From Hymenolepis diminuta (taxonomy: Eukaryota > Platyhelminthes > Cestoda > Cyclophyllidea > Hymenolepididae), in NCBI GenBank assembly GCA_900708905.1, contig CAADRB010000035.1:455131-519130 (forward strand): a stretch of DNA of 64,000 nucleotides, written 5' to 3'. Below are positions 12,701-27,700 of this stretch, piece by piece. Within the stretch, counting starts at the first letter, position 1; every line of letters starts with the position of its first letter. A program made the position numbers and the translations under genes. The notes beneath the pieces are model-generated. The model did no database searches. It saw only the letters and a list, made by a program, of their open reading frames with translations, and was not told the origin of the DNA.

Positions 12701-15700
12701 CTGCAAATTTGAGTCTAAAGTATGCAAGATGCCATTAAGGATTCTGGTGATACCTGAGCGGTAAACACTACTGCTGACGAAAGTTCATATCATGCCCTGC
12801 AAGGCGAGTTGGCTGATCGTGATACAAAAGAAATCCCTGCATAATTTAGTATCCCTGCCAAGGATTAAGCCGAAGATGAAAGGCAACGAAATAGCAAAGG
12901 AAAAACAGTGTCTATAAGAAAGTAATCCGTTTGTAAATGCCCCTTTTGAAATAGTAGAATTTTTGACTCTGAATTTCATTAAAGTGAAAATGGAAGTGTT
13001 CTCTATTTATTCCGACGTTGCAGTTGGATCGGTAAAATAAAAGCACTTATATGATAGATCATAGAGAGCAATGGTGAAGGCGTCTGATCCCAGCATTCTA
13101 AGGCTACTTTTATTCCGTTTACTGAGGATGGCTCCTGTGAAATCTAAGAACTCTTATAATTATCAAAGACGAGACAATTCGGGAAAATAATATCCATTCA
13201 AAATCAAGATGCTTCAAAATTAAAAGGATGTCTTACGAACTGTGAATAAATTTGTCAGATAATATTCAGTTCATCCGGTTGAAATGGTTCGCAAAATATG
13301 CATCCCTGAGGTGGTTAACTACACCGTCTAATTAAGAGAGCGGTAGAGTTCCATCTTCCTTGAATTGGGCGTTCATTTTGAAAAATAGTTTAAAATGCTT
13401 ACTGAGAAGGAATATTATTTAGAAATATGTTTAAAAAACATCAAAATGTTAGAAGATTCTCTCTATACAGGTAAATTATCCAGGGCGTTGTGATTGGCTT
13501 GACGTTTGGAATTCCAGAGGGTTCTATCGATTCAAGGAAATTTGTTTTAAATTGCCTTTCGCTGCAAAAATTCGGCTACTAAGTTGCATTCACAAGAAAA
13601 AATACATTCATTCGTCAGATCATGCAGTCAACGTGAGCGAAATTTCATCAAGTTAACTTCTTTTCCACAACAATTTTTGCAAATTTCTTCATTAAATCTA
13701 TTTCAGAGACACAATTTAATTTCATTAAAGGAAAACAATCGATAAATGTCCTTGAATTTTTAATTTATGTAACTCTAGGACAATAAGTGAGAGGAGAATA
13801 GATTCTTAAAAGCTGGAATTAGCAGAACATATAGATAAAATTTTGCAAAATGGAGACATTTAAAGAGCCTTTTTGATTTTCCTGCTTGAATAGCTCCTTG
13901 CGCCAGCTAAATTCTATGCAGAAATGAAGATGGGAGTGGCACAACTACCCATCCTTTTAATATGCAGAATTTTGGACGTTGAAATTCTTCCAGAATCACA
14001 CAAATTTGAGCTGAAGTGTGAAATAAGCGACCATCATACTACGCTAGAGTTAAAATATCTATTCATGAAAGCCAATGTAATTGTTCCCTGATTGCCGCGA
14101 AAATTGACCTTCAAAAGAAAAATTCATCTCAAATGTCCTGAGGATTTTAAGAATAAAGAAACGCAAATTGCAACCTGACGTCTCGAGGTATCCTTCCTCT
14201 TCTGAATATTTTGCCTCCATTTCCTTTTGGCAAATATGATAGTTCTATATACCCCGATGTCAAAGCTTTGTTAAAATCATGAAGGCGGTTTTTTCCTTAC
14301 CTGCGCGATGATATGTACACATGTAGTACCAAGAACAGCTTTACGCATTTTCCAAATGTTTTAGCTTCTCGGATCAATTTCATTTCTTTCCTTCCTAAAT
14401 TTCACATCTGAACGACTGTCATCAATTTACGGCAGTTCAATGTAAAGATAATGAAATTATTTCTAAAATACTGCAAAATGCGCCTCTCCTACTTGAGAAA
14501 ATTCCTTAAAAGTTTAACTTTCACGTTCATCTCGACGTTTTTTGGAAAATATAATAAATTCTGGAGGATATTTATGAGAAAAAAGGTGAAAAAGGATACA
14601 ATTTCCGAAGATCATAAGAAGCACGAAGTAGATTGAGTAGATGAAAGCACCTTTGGAAAGACCACCCTGTGAGCGGATTCCGTTGTACATGATCGTATTC
14701 CAGTCCTCACCAGTTAATATCTAGATAAAGGTACAACAATTTGTGTCATTAGTTTCCACAGTGGAAAAAAAAACAAATAAAATTTCTAATCACGGGAGGG
14801 TATTGTATTGTAACTAAAATGATTCAGTAGGGGGGTTTAGGCGGCAGAAAGTTCTCGTAGGAGTGGAATAAATCCTTACAGCATCGACTGTCTTACTTCA
14901 TCTGAGTTAGGAGACGTTATAAGGTCGTCTAATTTCCACCTCCTGCGTAGAGATTTTACCTCAGCGCTCCAGATTAAGCTCATATCTACGGTATTTTGAG
15001 AATATTATTAACGAAGAGGTTGATCTCATCAGTTTTATTAATTTATAATTATTTCAGCCCCTTTTGCATTCTTTTAAATAATAAAATTGCGACAAATTTT
15101 TAACGCTAGAAGAAAATGGACAGAATTCCCCTGAAGTGAAAAGATCTGCTGTTCTTTAACTGTTAACCGTTTTTGGAAATATTTCAAAATAGATGAGAGG
15201 TTGAAGTATTTTGCAATGGAACAAAATCGAAAAACACTTCAGTTAATTATTTGGAGTAGTAAAAAATATGAATCCCGGTCGAATTGTCATTTTGGAAGCC
15301 ATATCACTTCCTATTTCACAATACAATGCAGTTTTAGGCTTGGAACTGACAGTGGGAGTCATCACATTCTTCGCTGACGGTTCAGTGTTCAACAAGCAGG
15401 CATGTAAAGTCAGAATTTTACCATCGCTGTGTTCATTTTTTCACTGGTTAGCAGAACGATTACCATCAACGTCAATCTATGTCAAAATCCTATTTTTCTT
15501 ATTTATTTCTCACGGCAGGACAAAAAACCTTCAAAACTTTTCCTTGGAAGAAAACAACAAAACATAAAATAGTGAAAGCTAGAGAAGGGGAGCATTTTTA
15601 CATTTTAAGAGGAGATTACAAAATACTGTAGGTGAAATTGGGAGTCAGGGAATCAGGAGAATCCACCTTCATTTGTGCTCCTGAATTATTAGGTCAGCTT

Positions 15701-18700
15701 CTACCAGAAGGTAAAGTTCTATCTTATCCTTTCTTTCCACCCTTTTGCTCTTCGTGGAAATATCTTGGTGGCAGTTTAGCCATGATTTCGAAGCTATCCT
15801 CTTTTTACACGACTCTTTTAAGTCTGTCAATAGGCGAATTACTTTTGACATTGTGGTGATCCATTCCCCATTGCCTTCTCATACCACTTCATTTGCGAAG
15901 ACTCGGTGACATCGAGAATTCACACACATAATATTTATTGCACCATTCAGTTGTGTTTGATGTTCAGTAATGCGTGAACGAAAATTCTTTGTAGGAGTCA
16001 TCATCAAACTTTCGCCAAGCATCTGTTCAGTATTCAGTTGAATTTTTCCCTACCAACTCTTTGTGTGCGGATTTGTTAAATATTCGTATCTCATATTCTC
16101 TATATGATTCTCTCTAGATTTAATCTTCACCTTCGAATTTGCATGGGAAAGTTTCCCTCAGTAAGGTTTTCTCTTAGAATTTTAGCACTCATTTGTCTCT
16201 TACTGAACAATCCTAGAAAAATTCTTCGGGCAGTGTTCTGAACGCCTTTTAGTTGCTTCTCGTTCAACTTCTCAGTTTGGCTATAAGAAGAAAAATGAGT
16301 TCGGAATGATTTACCAGTTAACTACATCAATTAACTGGACTTCTCGAGCTTGAATTCACTCAGAAAACGAGGAAGGAGATGTAAGTTCTAAAATTCTAAA
16401 ACTGGGACACCAAAACGTGAAGAACAAAACAACGTGCAGTCTTGTTGTTGGTCGATCTCCTTCTCTTAGCATATACTTCACTGTTCTGTATCCGGACACT
16501 CCCAGCGATAAAATACTGCCATTCACTTAGCTTTGCCGTGGATAGTTAATAAATAATGAGCAAGTTAAATTGATTAAATGAAGGTAATTTGACAATTTAT
16601 CGTCAGGGGAGTCCAGAATTCTACCACTCTGTAGAATGCAAATATTAGAGAAAACTTATTTTGAACTTCTGTCAATGAGTCACAAAAGTTTATGTGTTTT
16701 GATAAATCATCAGCCTTCGGTGTCCAAATGGAATGTCCAAATTAGTAAGCTGCTAAACGATCATCCTATAACATCTTAATTACCAGATCTACTGTATCCA
16801 ATTTGAAAGAGGGAACAGCTATACCTACTCCATAGATATAAGTGTGGCCATTTGATGACCTCTTTGCAATGGTTTGATCAAACAGAGAGACTATCTGGGA
16901 GTAGTGATCTTGATCCCCCATTAGCAGAAAAACATCTTACTAGTTTACAAAAACTGACGTTAAGGATGGGGCAATACCTCAATCTAATCTTTTAAGCTAG
17001 GTTAACTCGATCACCTAACACAACACTCACCCACTAATCCTGAATACTAAACTCCAGATAAACGCCCTAAGCATCTTAAGGGATGAAGGGGATGGAGACT
17101 TCAACCGTGTCTGAAGATTTTTGTTTCTCAACTTGTTTTTACCTTTCTGCTCCCCACAGTGAACTTTGATTTAAAAGAGCATTTGAAAATTTTATTTTTA
17201 TATAACCTTAAATTCAAACGGACAAATATGTATGTATAAACTAATCCGATGGAATCCCAAAGTTGACATTTTGAATGGTCTTTCTGTCCATCTCCTGCAT
17301 TTAAAAATTTCGAACACTATCGAAAACTGTCATATTAATTTAAATGAAAGAAGAAATCAAGCAATTAAGTGATGGCCTACCTGAAATACCGTGAGAAGTG
17401 CCTTTGCAAACGTATCGAAGTGCTGACTTGGTTGTTCATCGTCAAATGCAAAACTAGAAAAAGTTAGAAAAAGGAGTTATTTCATATCTATTAATATTTC
17501 CTATTAATGGCTTTCCTCCTCTTTATCAGTGTATTCTGTCTCCTAGAAAGAAGACAAAGGCTTTCCTCCCACTCTATTGTTTCATTAATTTGCAAGGAAA
17601 CAATAACTTTCAGGAAAGAGCAAGGACTGGAATCCTTTCTCAGACACGGTTCTATTAATCATATCTTTCAATGTAAGTAATGCTTCGCAACTAATTTAAC
17701 TTGAAATTTTTGCTTCAAATTAATTCAAAAATACGGCTGGATGGAAATTCGCAACTTAGAAAGTGTAGTGCTAAGCAGCATACAAAAGTTAAGTTGTCAA
17801 CCAAGGGGATAAAAAGGAAGAAAGTGAATTTATTGGAGATTGAAATGCTCAGGAGGCAAAGAGCCTCGGTGTCCGTAAACGATGTAGCAGTTTACGAGCT
17901 CATCCACGAAGTCGGGGATTTTACATTCTTGATGCCCATTGCCTCAATATATTGTTAGTTAAAAGGGGAACGGAATTCCAGTTTCTCACTAGTGTGGCCC
18001 CAAAATTCTGCTCCATTACTAAGAATTAGTGCGGGTAAACGCTATTAAAGTAGCTTTAGGAAGCCTAATGGAATATTTTCGGCGTACTCATAAGAAACTC
18101 AAAAATTTTAACTAACACGTACTGGATCATCGATCAATGAATTTACGCGATCTTACCTGACTACATAGGGTGAAGCCGTTGCGGCAATTGTTGGCTAACC
18201 GGACAGCCAATCATTGATTATACAAGCCCATTTAAGTCTATAAAAGTAAATTTATTTTCTCAATTGAGAAAAGGCTGGTGTTAGCATCAGGCCTTCGTCA
18301 AGGTTATAATTTTGATAGAAATTGCAGATAAGAATCAAGCAAAACAGCGCCTGAAATGCTTGGATGGTCACAATCTAGATGTTTTCTGTAAATGCAGGTT
18401 CAAAAGACAAGAAAATTTTCAAGCGCGCAACGAACGACATGTTGACAATCCAAACGAGTCGAGAACAAACCCTCACATAAATACATCTAACGGATTATCT
18501 CAAAGTTAGATTGTAACATTCCATGAACATTCATAGCTGCAGGGTTATAATTTGGCAAGTAGAAGGGAGAATCGGAGAGTGAATTGAAGATTTTTATTTC
18601 TTCATTACTTAGCTCAGAAGAAAATTCTCATTGAAAGTGGCGTTGATATTAAAAATGGCATCATTTTTGACCGTTGTGCCTGAGGGTCAGTGATCCTGTT

Positions 18701-21700
18701 GATAGATCAAATGCGTCGCTTTCTTTTCCGTGAACGCATGCATACATTTAGCAGCTTCGCACTTCATTATTTTGGTTAGAATGAGGATTTGTATTTTTAG
18801 AGATGTCGTTGGCTATTTTAGTCATGACGGAAAGATCACCTAAAATCATTCTTGGAAACTCGATCCGTTTGCCTTGGACTTGAGTGGTCTTATTAAGACG
18901 AAGGAAGGGAGGAATTAAACGTATTGAACCTTGCTGTCTCCGAACTTTTTCTCTTTACATTTGTGAATGAGACTGGGCTCTTGTCGGTTGGATTGAGACT
19001 AGACAGAAAGTCAAAATGAGTGATGTAGGAAACACAGTAATTTGCTATTGAAACTGATGGAAAGGATAGAAAACCATATTCTTGGATTGGAAAAGATGAA
19101 CTTACGATTTTCTGATAAATATTCCGAGCTTTATTATCTGCGCAATCGGTTGATCAAAATTCTGCATACACCTTATTAGGAAAGTAGATTGTCTACTTTG
19201 CCAAGAAAAATCCATGTCCTTTCTAGAGGGATTTACTTCAGACAGCAAATGGATGTCTACCTGCTCTTGGACAAGTAACGAACTAGGCGAATGGAGATGG
19301 CATGGCCAGATATCCGGTTAACTAATTCAAAAACGAAATGAAATTCGACTACCAACTATGTTATTATTGAAATCAAATAGAGTCGGATTCCATTTGACCA
19401 TCCTGACTTTTTTCAATTTGATCATTTTGAGATTCCTCGTATTCTGATCAAGCAGTTAATTATAAAAAGAACAATTTGGTAGAGCTTTCTAGACTCTCCG
19501 ATTTTCAATACTATTGCCACGGTTCACCCTATTTAATACTGGGCAATCTGCCTCCCACGTGTTTATATTCACAGTGACTAGAAGTTGTCAAGTGTTTGCT
19601 TTCTAAGTCATGTCAAATAAAGAAAGAAATTTAGAGGACTAAAATTGAGATAATAGGATTTAAAAGAGTTCCAGAAATCCACGTCAGGTCATGTTCCACT
19701 CAAAGCTCCAAGATGTTTCATCTCTTTTCCTTAGTGAAATTCAGGACTTGCCAAATCCAGTCCTTTCAACCTTATGCGGTCCCTCCCCCTTCTATATTTC
19801 TGTGACTAATAGCTCTCCTCCCTAAAACTATTTACCTATCAATCATACTTTAATTATTATTATTCCTTAAGACTAGTTCCGGGTGTCTGCATCTCCACTG
19901 TTGATTGAAGAGGCATTTGTGGTTTAGCCTTAAATGACCCCATTAATACCCCTTTAGTTAGACGAAGGAAAGGTGTGGGAGACTGCAACCCCCGACAATC
20001 AGTTATTAGTAGTAAAATAGTCGCATTCTTACTGAGTAATTTTCCGTCAAATTTATAGACGTATCGATCAGAAGAATCTGATGTGAACATGTGGGTTTTG
20101 ATAGTTGAACTTGAACAGAGACTCTGAGAAGTCATGATGTCACAAGCCTTTAGTTAGGTGATCAATTGGATTTCACTTCATATGAAGGTTAAGGAATCAA
20201 CTGAGTAAATGATAACAGATGATTTAAAACTGTATATAGTTTACGGAAGGTAATTCAGCTCTCCGAGGGTTACATGGGTGCGCCGCGGACAATCCTTAAA
20301 TATGGGCAACTGAGATGTGCACTTTATTTAATGTCAGACGAATTAGGGTAAGGTTAAAGAAATATGCGGGAGTAAAAATGGAGAAGAATGCGAACCTTTG
20401 ATCATTATAAGATATTCAATGCAATTACCCTTGAGAATTTGCCTTGAAAATGATTTCTTTGCCAAAACATTCCTTTTTTTCTCAAACCTTCGTAAGTGAA
20501 GATGGCTAAGAGGCATTAATTACTACTCCGGATTCTGAGAAATATTAACGTTTAGTTATCTTCATCTCCTCTTCTACGTATATAAGTCGTCGATTTCTGC
20601 ATGTTTTTCAGTTTAAATAAGAGCAGTAAATCTATTTAATAACAGATCGTATCGAGAGAGCTGATTGGACGAAGTGATTCATGGCTTTCATTTTTCGAGC
20701 AGGTTGAAGAGAGACTACTTTTACATTTTCACTTTGATATTCATCTCTGAAAGTGATACTCAGAGAAAATACTCTCACCAATTTCTTAAATATTCTTAAT
20801 TCAGTAATAAAAATACGAGAGAGCATATATGGCAGCATAAAATATTAGAGGAGATATCTGACTGACAATTCCTTATGCGCTTGTATTCTAACTTCATTCG
20901 ATTATTTTGGAATCGAGTTGCGCAGCTCTTATCAAATGGAGAGTTCATGTTCAAACATTCAAATCTCGTATTTTATCCCTGGATTACAGCAAATGCCTTT
21001 CTAAGTTTTCCAGTTCTTACTGACCGCCTTTTTCATAATTGGCGACTGGTCTTACTATTTCCCTTAATTTCTTCTTCCACAGTGTAGGAAGACAAAATGA
21101 TCGTACATGATATTCCTCAACTTACGGTCTTAACACAGCGTAATTGAGATGACGGAGGTATTTTTTGAGTTTAAATATTGTTTTTAACACGAACATTCTA
21201 TTTAATCGAAATAAACTAGGTGATGCAGCTCTAACTTACCCACCACCGAAGAGCTGCATTCCAAGGAGAGCAAATATCACCATGAAGAGGAAGAGAAGAA
21301 AGAGCAGACTCACGATGCTTCGCATTGAATTGAGCAGAGAGAGCATGAGATTCCTCAGGGAAGCCCAGTATCTGCAAGCCAAAAGAAGAAAAAAATAAAA
21401 TGTTAGACATATTTGATTTGATTTCTAGCTATATTTAGACAATCTCTGTCGTCCATTTGCCCTTTAAGTAATCTCTGTCTGCGATTTTGCTCTCATTGTT
21501 CCCTCCCTTCGTTTCTGAAATATTTATCTTAAGTCATTGCCAATCACCAAAAATTTGATTACCTCGTCCTCACAGTAATGTCTGTAAACTTTTAACCTTT
21601 CCTGTGACCCCAAGCACTCTATGGATAAACATCGTGTGTCCCTAACTGGCCTGTTTTCATCTATTGGAAAAGCAAAGTGTACCACGGATGATAGTTGCAG

Positions 21701-24700
21701 AAACAGCGCTTAGTCGGCTACATTATTAATCATTCCTGTCCGCACTGCCCCTTCCTTTTCCTACAATCGTCCCGTCCAATTAAAGCACGGATACAATTAT
21801 GTCCTCACTCGCGTCCTCATCCAAGTGACGATTATAAATAGCCTTCCACTACACACACATTGACACACAGAAGACTATCGCTTGCAAACACATCTTCCTT
21901 CGCTCCATCCTTTTCTCTCAATTATCTACTCCTCTAGGGACTCTGTACTGAGGTTTGTTCAATACACCCTGGTTTAACCAATTTTTGGTGTTCTGTTTCA
22001 TTGCTGTTGGCCATTACTCTAAATGTTACAGATCCTTCTCTCTTGAAGCGAATCACAGCATACTATAAGGTCAATGACTCATTAAAATGTGTATTGCCGG
22101 AATTGCCCGATTGAATACTCTTATCGATTTGTTTGTCTTTTTGATCCGTTGCAATTGGATCATTCTCCTTATTCATTCTTTCCATGCAAGATCATTCACT
22201 CATACTCTTTTCCTTCCTTTATATCAGTGGTAATTGCTAGAGTTATAGCTTTGAGTTAAGTCTCTTTCCAAAAGTGGCCCATGGAAGCCCTTAATCTTGG
22301 TTGCAATGTAGTATGAGATAATGAATCTGTTTTTACAGTTGACAGTGAGGAAAAAAGGCTTCAGTTCTTATCGTTGGTGGTGGAAGGAACAAAAACAGTT
22401 CAATATGGGCTAAAGGAAGGGCTTAAGTCGTGTGGCTTTCGCTTCCCGGATGAAGCCAAGGGCTTCATGCTCTAATGTTCCAATAACCACATTTCTGGAT
22501 TAACTCTCCTGAATTTACCGAGTGAATTGAAGTACACGATGTGCAGAACTCAGTCATCAGATAGTATTTTTTGCAAATAGCCATGTTGCTGAAGAAAATA
22601 AGAGCCAGCATAACTTTATAGTGCAGGCTCAGCAACCGCTGACTCTTAAGAAATAAAAGGGAGAACTATACTTGCTGAGCATTTATTTCTTTGGACTGCT
22701 AGCAGGATGGTTTTGGATTAAATATTAAAAAACACTTCACAAAGCGCCATTCTGAGAGAAGAACCTATTAAGATGGACGCTCTTAGGAATTAAATTTACC
22801 AAAGGTACTTGTTTCTAAATCTGCACATCCACAAAATGTTGGTTGAGCCAATTTCAAGTTACTGCTAATCAAGTATTCAATGAGAAAGAATGCGAAAGTT
22901 GGAGGATGAATCCTACGAAGAAAATTGCCTGAAAACTTCAACTTAAAAAGCAACTGACCTGATGATTCTGAAGGTCAGGGGAAGTTGGTTTCTCATGATT
23001 CCCAGACTCCCATTTCTATTACCTAACATAAGATTCCCGCTTAAAATACCAACATGCTCTCTCCTTGCCATAAGAAATAAATAATTAAAAAGAATCTCCC
23101 TGACACCTGTTTGGAGAAATACATGAATTGTCGTCTTTGATTTGGCTTTTCCTTGTAACAGATTTCCAATGCCCTCCTTCCCCCCCCCCTCTCCCAACCG
23201 ACCAACCTCCACTCCGTTTCTTCGCTTGTGCTCATTAAAATGCTGCCCCCATCAAGTTCCTTGCCTTCTTATCTGCCGACTCTCTGATTTTAACTGGCTA
23301 GTTATTAATAAGCCTGTAGCATGTTGCCAAGTTCATATTGTCTACTTTGAAACAAAGAATATTCTTCGATGCAGGAATTTAAGGAAACCTAGTTGCCTTA
23401 AATCTCCCCAGTTCAGATTGCTGAACTTCTAGATTCATAATATTTCAAAGTCAGTGGACTTAGGAGCAACTAAAGACGTCTAATCACTTAAAGTGCAAAA
23501 GGGCTGTGTTTTGGAAGAACTTAACAGAGGATTGACCTAGAAGGCCAATAGATCGAAAATTGGTGGCGGAATAAAATGCAAAGACTGGTATTGAGCAATG
23601 AAATATTTAATGATGCAAGAGGTTGCAATCGACTAGGATCACATCCTAGAATCTATTTTACGGTCAAAAATGTGCAATTTGATCACACGTTTGGTTCAAT
23701 TTACTGAAGTAATGCATTAACTAACTACTCAAAGACTGGGTACTTCAGGTCTCAAATTTTGGGCTAGATGAATGCTATACTCGATGGTATGGACTGTTTG
23801 CATGAACTATTGTTGGATTCCATGGGTCATTTTGGTCTTAAATTCAAACCAATATAAATATCCTCTTTGATACTAGGCGACTCAGTTCATGAGAGAGGTT
23901 AAAGATTTAAAATATCTTGCGGGTTTATTTGTAGAAATGACGCTTGGGAAAGAGGGGTTAAAGTAGGCTAAAAGCGAAAGCCTACACCGTTATTTTGGTA
24001 GATATAAATGAGTCTTCCCGCTCAATATAGAGTTAAACGCCTGAGATCATAATGAATAACCTGGTGGCTCAAGTTAACTTGCTCGTATGCAAAATCAGAG
24101 GTCACTTGGTCTATGCATTCCTAATAAGCAGGATAATCAACGCACCTGAATACGTCTGGGTTAATAAATGAATCGGCTGAAGTCGCATTTCTCCTCAGAG
24201 AGACTTCATGATGTTTCAAATCAAGATGGGAATTGGAAACTGTCATATCTCTACGTCAACAGCTCCAGATGTCCACCAAAATGGCAGTAAGATAAGAGAA
24301 GACAAATAGGAGAACTCCAGGTATTTTTACTTAAAAAGGGTGTGGGAAATTATGATTAAGGTATGAAATAAACATCATTAGCCCAAAAATTCCAGTTTAT
24401 TCATATAAACAATAAGGTCCTTAATGTTGTTGCGAGCAAAGGAGAGGGGAACATAAAATAAAAGGTTTTCTTCGTCAAGGGGAAATATGTAATTGCTATG
24501 CAAGAGCTGCAGCTAAATTTACTTCAAATAAATTTATTAAACGGGGTGTTGAGTTGTTTAAAACAAAATATATCTTAAATATTAAATTATACAAACCGTG
24601 TAAACTTGAAGATTCGAAGAAGGCGGATGCTTCGAAGAGCAGAAAATCCAAAAGATTCCGCCGGAAAATTCATCTGCCATATCACCTCGAAGAAGCTTGC

Positions 24701-27700
24701 AAATACGACCTGAAACGAAAGCCAAATAGTCAAGTATCCCGCCGATAAAATACTTCCGAAGTGTGTCAATGAAAATACCATATTTCAAGCATTAAATGAA
24801 ATTCTTCTTAGAGACGAAAGTGGCATCACGGAATATTTCTAGTGAGAAAAATGCACTTTTCTACCCCTCCACAGACGGATCTTAAATGTTCTGTTGGCCG
24901 ATTTTTCAGGAGGTGGGAAAAAATTGTTATTTCTGGTTTTATACATTTTCATAATAAAACTTTACAGTGGATAACAATTTCTTTTCACTCTTTATTATGC
25001 GAACTAGAAGCTACTGCTCCAAATGTTAATATTATCCATAGTAATAAGAAAATTGTAATTTCTAACTTCAAAAGTGTTCGAAAAAGGGTTAATGGAAAGT
25101 CGAACAAATTATGAAAGGGAGAGGATTAGAAACGGTGAGAGCGACGTTAAGGAATTAAAAGGAATAAAGTCCTACTTCATTCGACCTGTTTGGAATCAAG
25201 TTGTGCAATATTTATCAAAGGAGAAGTTCACGTTCCAAAATTTGAACTCATTGATTCGTCCCCTGGATTTCGTCAACTGCTTGCCTACGATTTTCAGTTC
25301 TTATTGACCGGTTTTTATGATGATGATCGGTCTTGTCACTTCAATTCATTTTTTCTTTCCATCCGCTGAGGAGACAGACGATCACGCATGATATTCATCA
25401 GCTTATAGTTATAGCATTGCAGAAATGAGGCTCCGTAAGCTCTCTCTCCCCAGCAACGTATTCTTTAAATAGGTATTTCTCACTGATATTAAAAAGAAAA
25501 GTTTGAATGTGAACGTTATATAGGGTGAGTAAATTGTTTTCCGGACAAAGATTAAGACACTCTGACTTTAAAACCCCATTCCTTCGCTACCTACTTATGA
25601 ATCCATTCTGTAAAGCTCATTGTGATTAATGGCCTTGATAGCTTCCATCATGAATGTGATCCTGAAGCCAGACAAACTTATTGACAGGTAAGTGTATATA
25701 TGTGTAAATACAAAACAAGCACTGTCAGTTACGTATAATCTCCCTATGGAAACTAAATATTGGAGAGGAGTAACTGAGTCTTAGATCTCAAATTTGAATA
25801 TGAGAACTCAAGATTTTAGGTGAACCATCTGTGTGAAGTTTTTTGGAATAAGATTCGTCATTAGTCATGTAATTCCGTTTGACCTTCCCTTTAAAGTTAA
25901 GATGAAAAGGCATTTCTGCACCTTTTGAAAAAATTTCATTAAAATGCTTGAAGTTTGTCCCTCACTTTCTTTCTATACATGCGAGGCCGATGGAATCGCT
26001 CAACTTCTAACAATGGAGAGTGTCTAAATGAGTCCGGTAAAGTATGAGGCGGAAGTGGTGATCGAGAAGACGTAGGTCATGACCTAAGAGAAATAAATCT
26101 TACATTCTTTGAATGATGGAAGCCTAGAACTATAAAATTCTTATTGGAGCATACATTAATTTATAATATTCCAATGTTCAAAGCCTAAAATTGGGTTGTC
26201 AGATTCGTGGGTGAGATTTATATTGTATTCCAGGACTAAGTGCAGCCAAAGAGGACTTGCAAAGCTCACTAGAGTTCACTCAAAGTAAACATATTTACTT
26301 TTTCTATTTAGTTTCTCAATTAGATCAACATAAAGTTACGAAGAAATATGCAAATTTGCTTTTCTAAGAAGGAGGTCTGCAGTGATTCAAGTAAATTAGT
26401 GAATAAGAGGTAAAACAATCGGACATTACCACGCAGTCGAATATGTTGAAGGATGAATGGAAGTACATAACGGGTCCTAGCGCAAACAATTTGAGCTGCA
26501 TCTCCGCCAAAAATAACCCGAGAAATACAAACTCCGCGTAATCTAAAAGGAGCGGGTTAGAGTTACTTAGAAAAATTCTAAAATATTTTTAGAGGTTCAT
26601 TTTCATGTTAATGTTTGATAAAAACTTTGTCTAATTCGAGGAAATTTGATTTGACTCTGGCCATCGTATTTCACTTTTTTTCTGAAATCAACTACTATTC
26701 TTAATAAATTTTGCAAGAATTCAAAAACATTTGATAAATTTTCAATTATTTCTATTTATTCGGCTGTCTCAAGTTTCTTGGTGCATCAGATTCAGGAAAT
26801 TTCAGCGTTTATGTAAATGCATTTACCGGAAGCTTTATTGGAGTCTTAAATTTTTCCCCATCGTAAAATTGTTTTTACTAGTTAATTTTAGAGTCTTTTC
26901 CAAATTGCTTTCTCGTCAGGAAGGAGGATAAAATTTTGCAGACTTTAACATAAAACGATTGAATACATCAACTTTGGAAATTTTTCCACTGAATTTCATG
27001 CGTGTTAGTTCTTTACACATCATGAATCTGTCAAGGCCTCTTGTATCAGATAAATTATGACACCCCGTGAGAAATTACTCGGTCTAGAATGTGACCCAGC
27101 TGGAACAGGAGTCAAAACAGGCCCTTAAACACAACGTTTCACTTTCTCATTTGTAAAGTGGAGTGTAGAATGTTAAAGAAAGTAAGCCTTTTGACATCTA
27201 GGCGCAGAGAACAAAATTTGAGTTGACTTGGCTTTAAAAAACAAAGAAATGTGGGAGCGGAGGGGACGGTTAACATATCTAAGCCGCTTCTGTCGCCGTC
27301 CATTAAGGAAAACAAAAAGCCCAGGAAAATCGTAGTTAGGTGTTTCTATTGAGAGAACTGGGCAAAACTGTAATGCGGTGACAAAATATGTTATGAGATT
27401 GTGGAGTTTTATTCCAAAAGAGCAACTCAATTGATGCAAATGAGAGTCTACGTCAGTGAGAATTATTATTTTGGTTTATTTTACATAGAAATACTCCGAA
27501 GCTTATCTCCAAAAGCAGGTTTTGGAATCTTCGCAGTTCACTTCCAAGACATACGAAGACTAAATAGTTGTTAGCGACAGGGTTGCTGTAGTAGGAAAAA
27601 GGGTCGGATTTTGTTGAAAATAAGCTTTGATAATTAAAGACGTTCAACTTTGACTCATAGATAAATCAGAAAAGAAATCAAAGTATATTGTGAAGGTTGC

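Larger units (their letters stand above)
11217..14599 (-). other. Cav2 intron 17, U12-type GT-AG intron
   Basis: The donor GTATCCTTTT (plus 14590-14599) matches the minor-spliceosome GT donor. The branch site TTCCTTAAT lies at plus 11235-11243, about 19 nt before the AG at 11217-11218. There is no pyrimidine tract, as is normal for U12 introns. It splits the tyrosine codon of GN-Y-TLLNVF in domain II S6. Two family-B repeat copies lie inside, at about 12150-12420 and 13915-14215. Confidence 0.87.
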
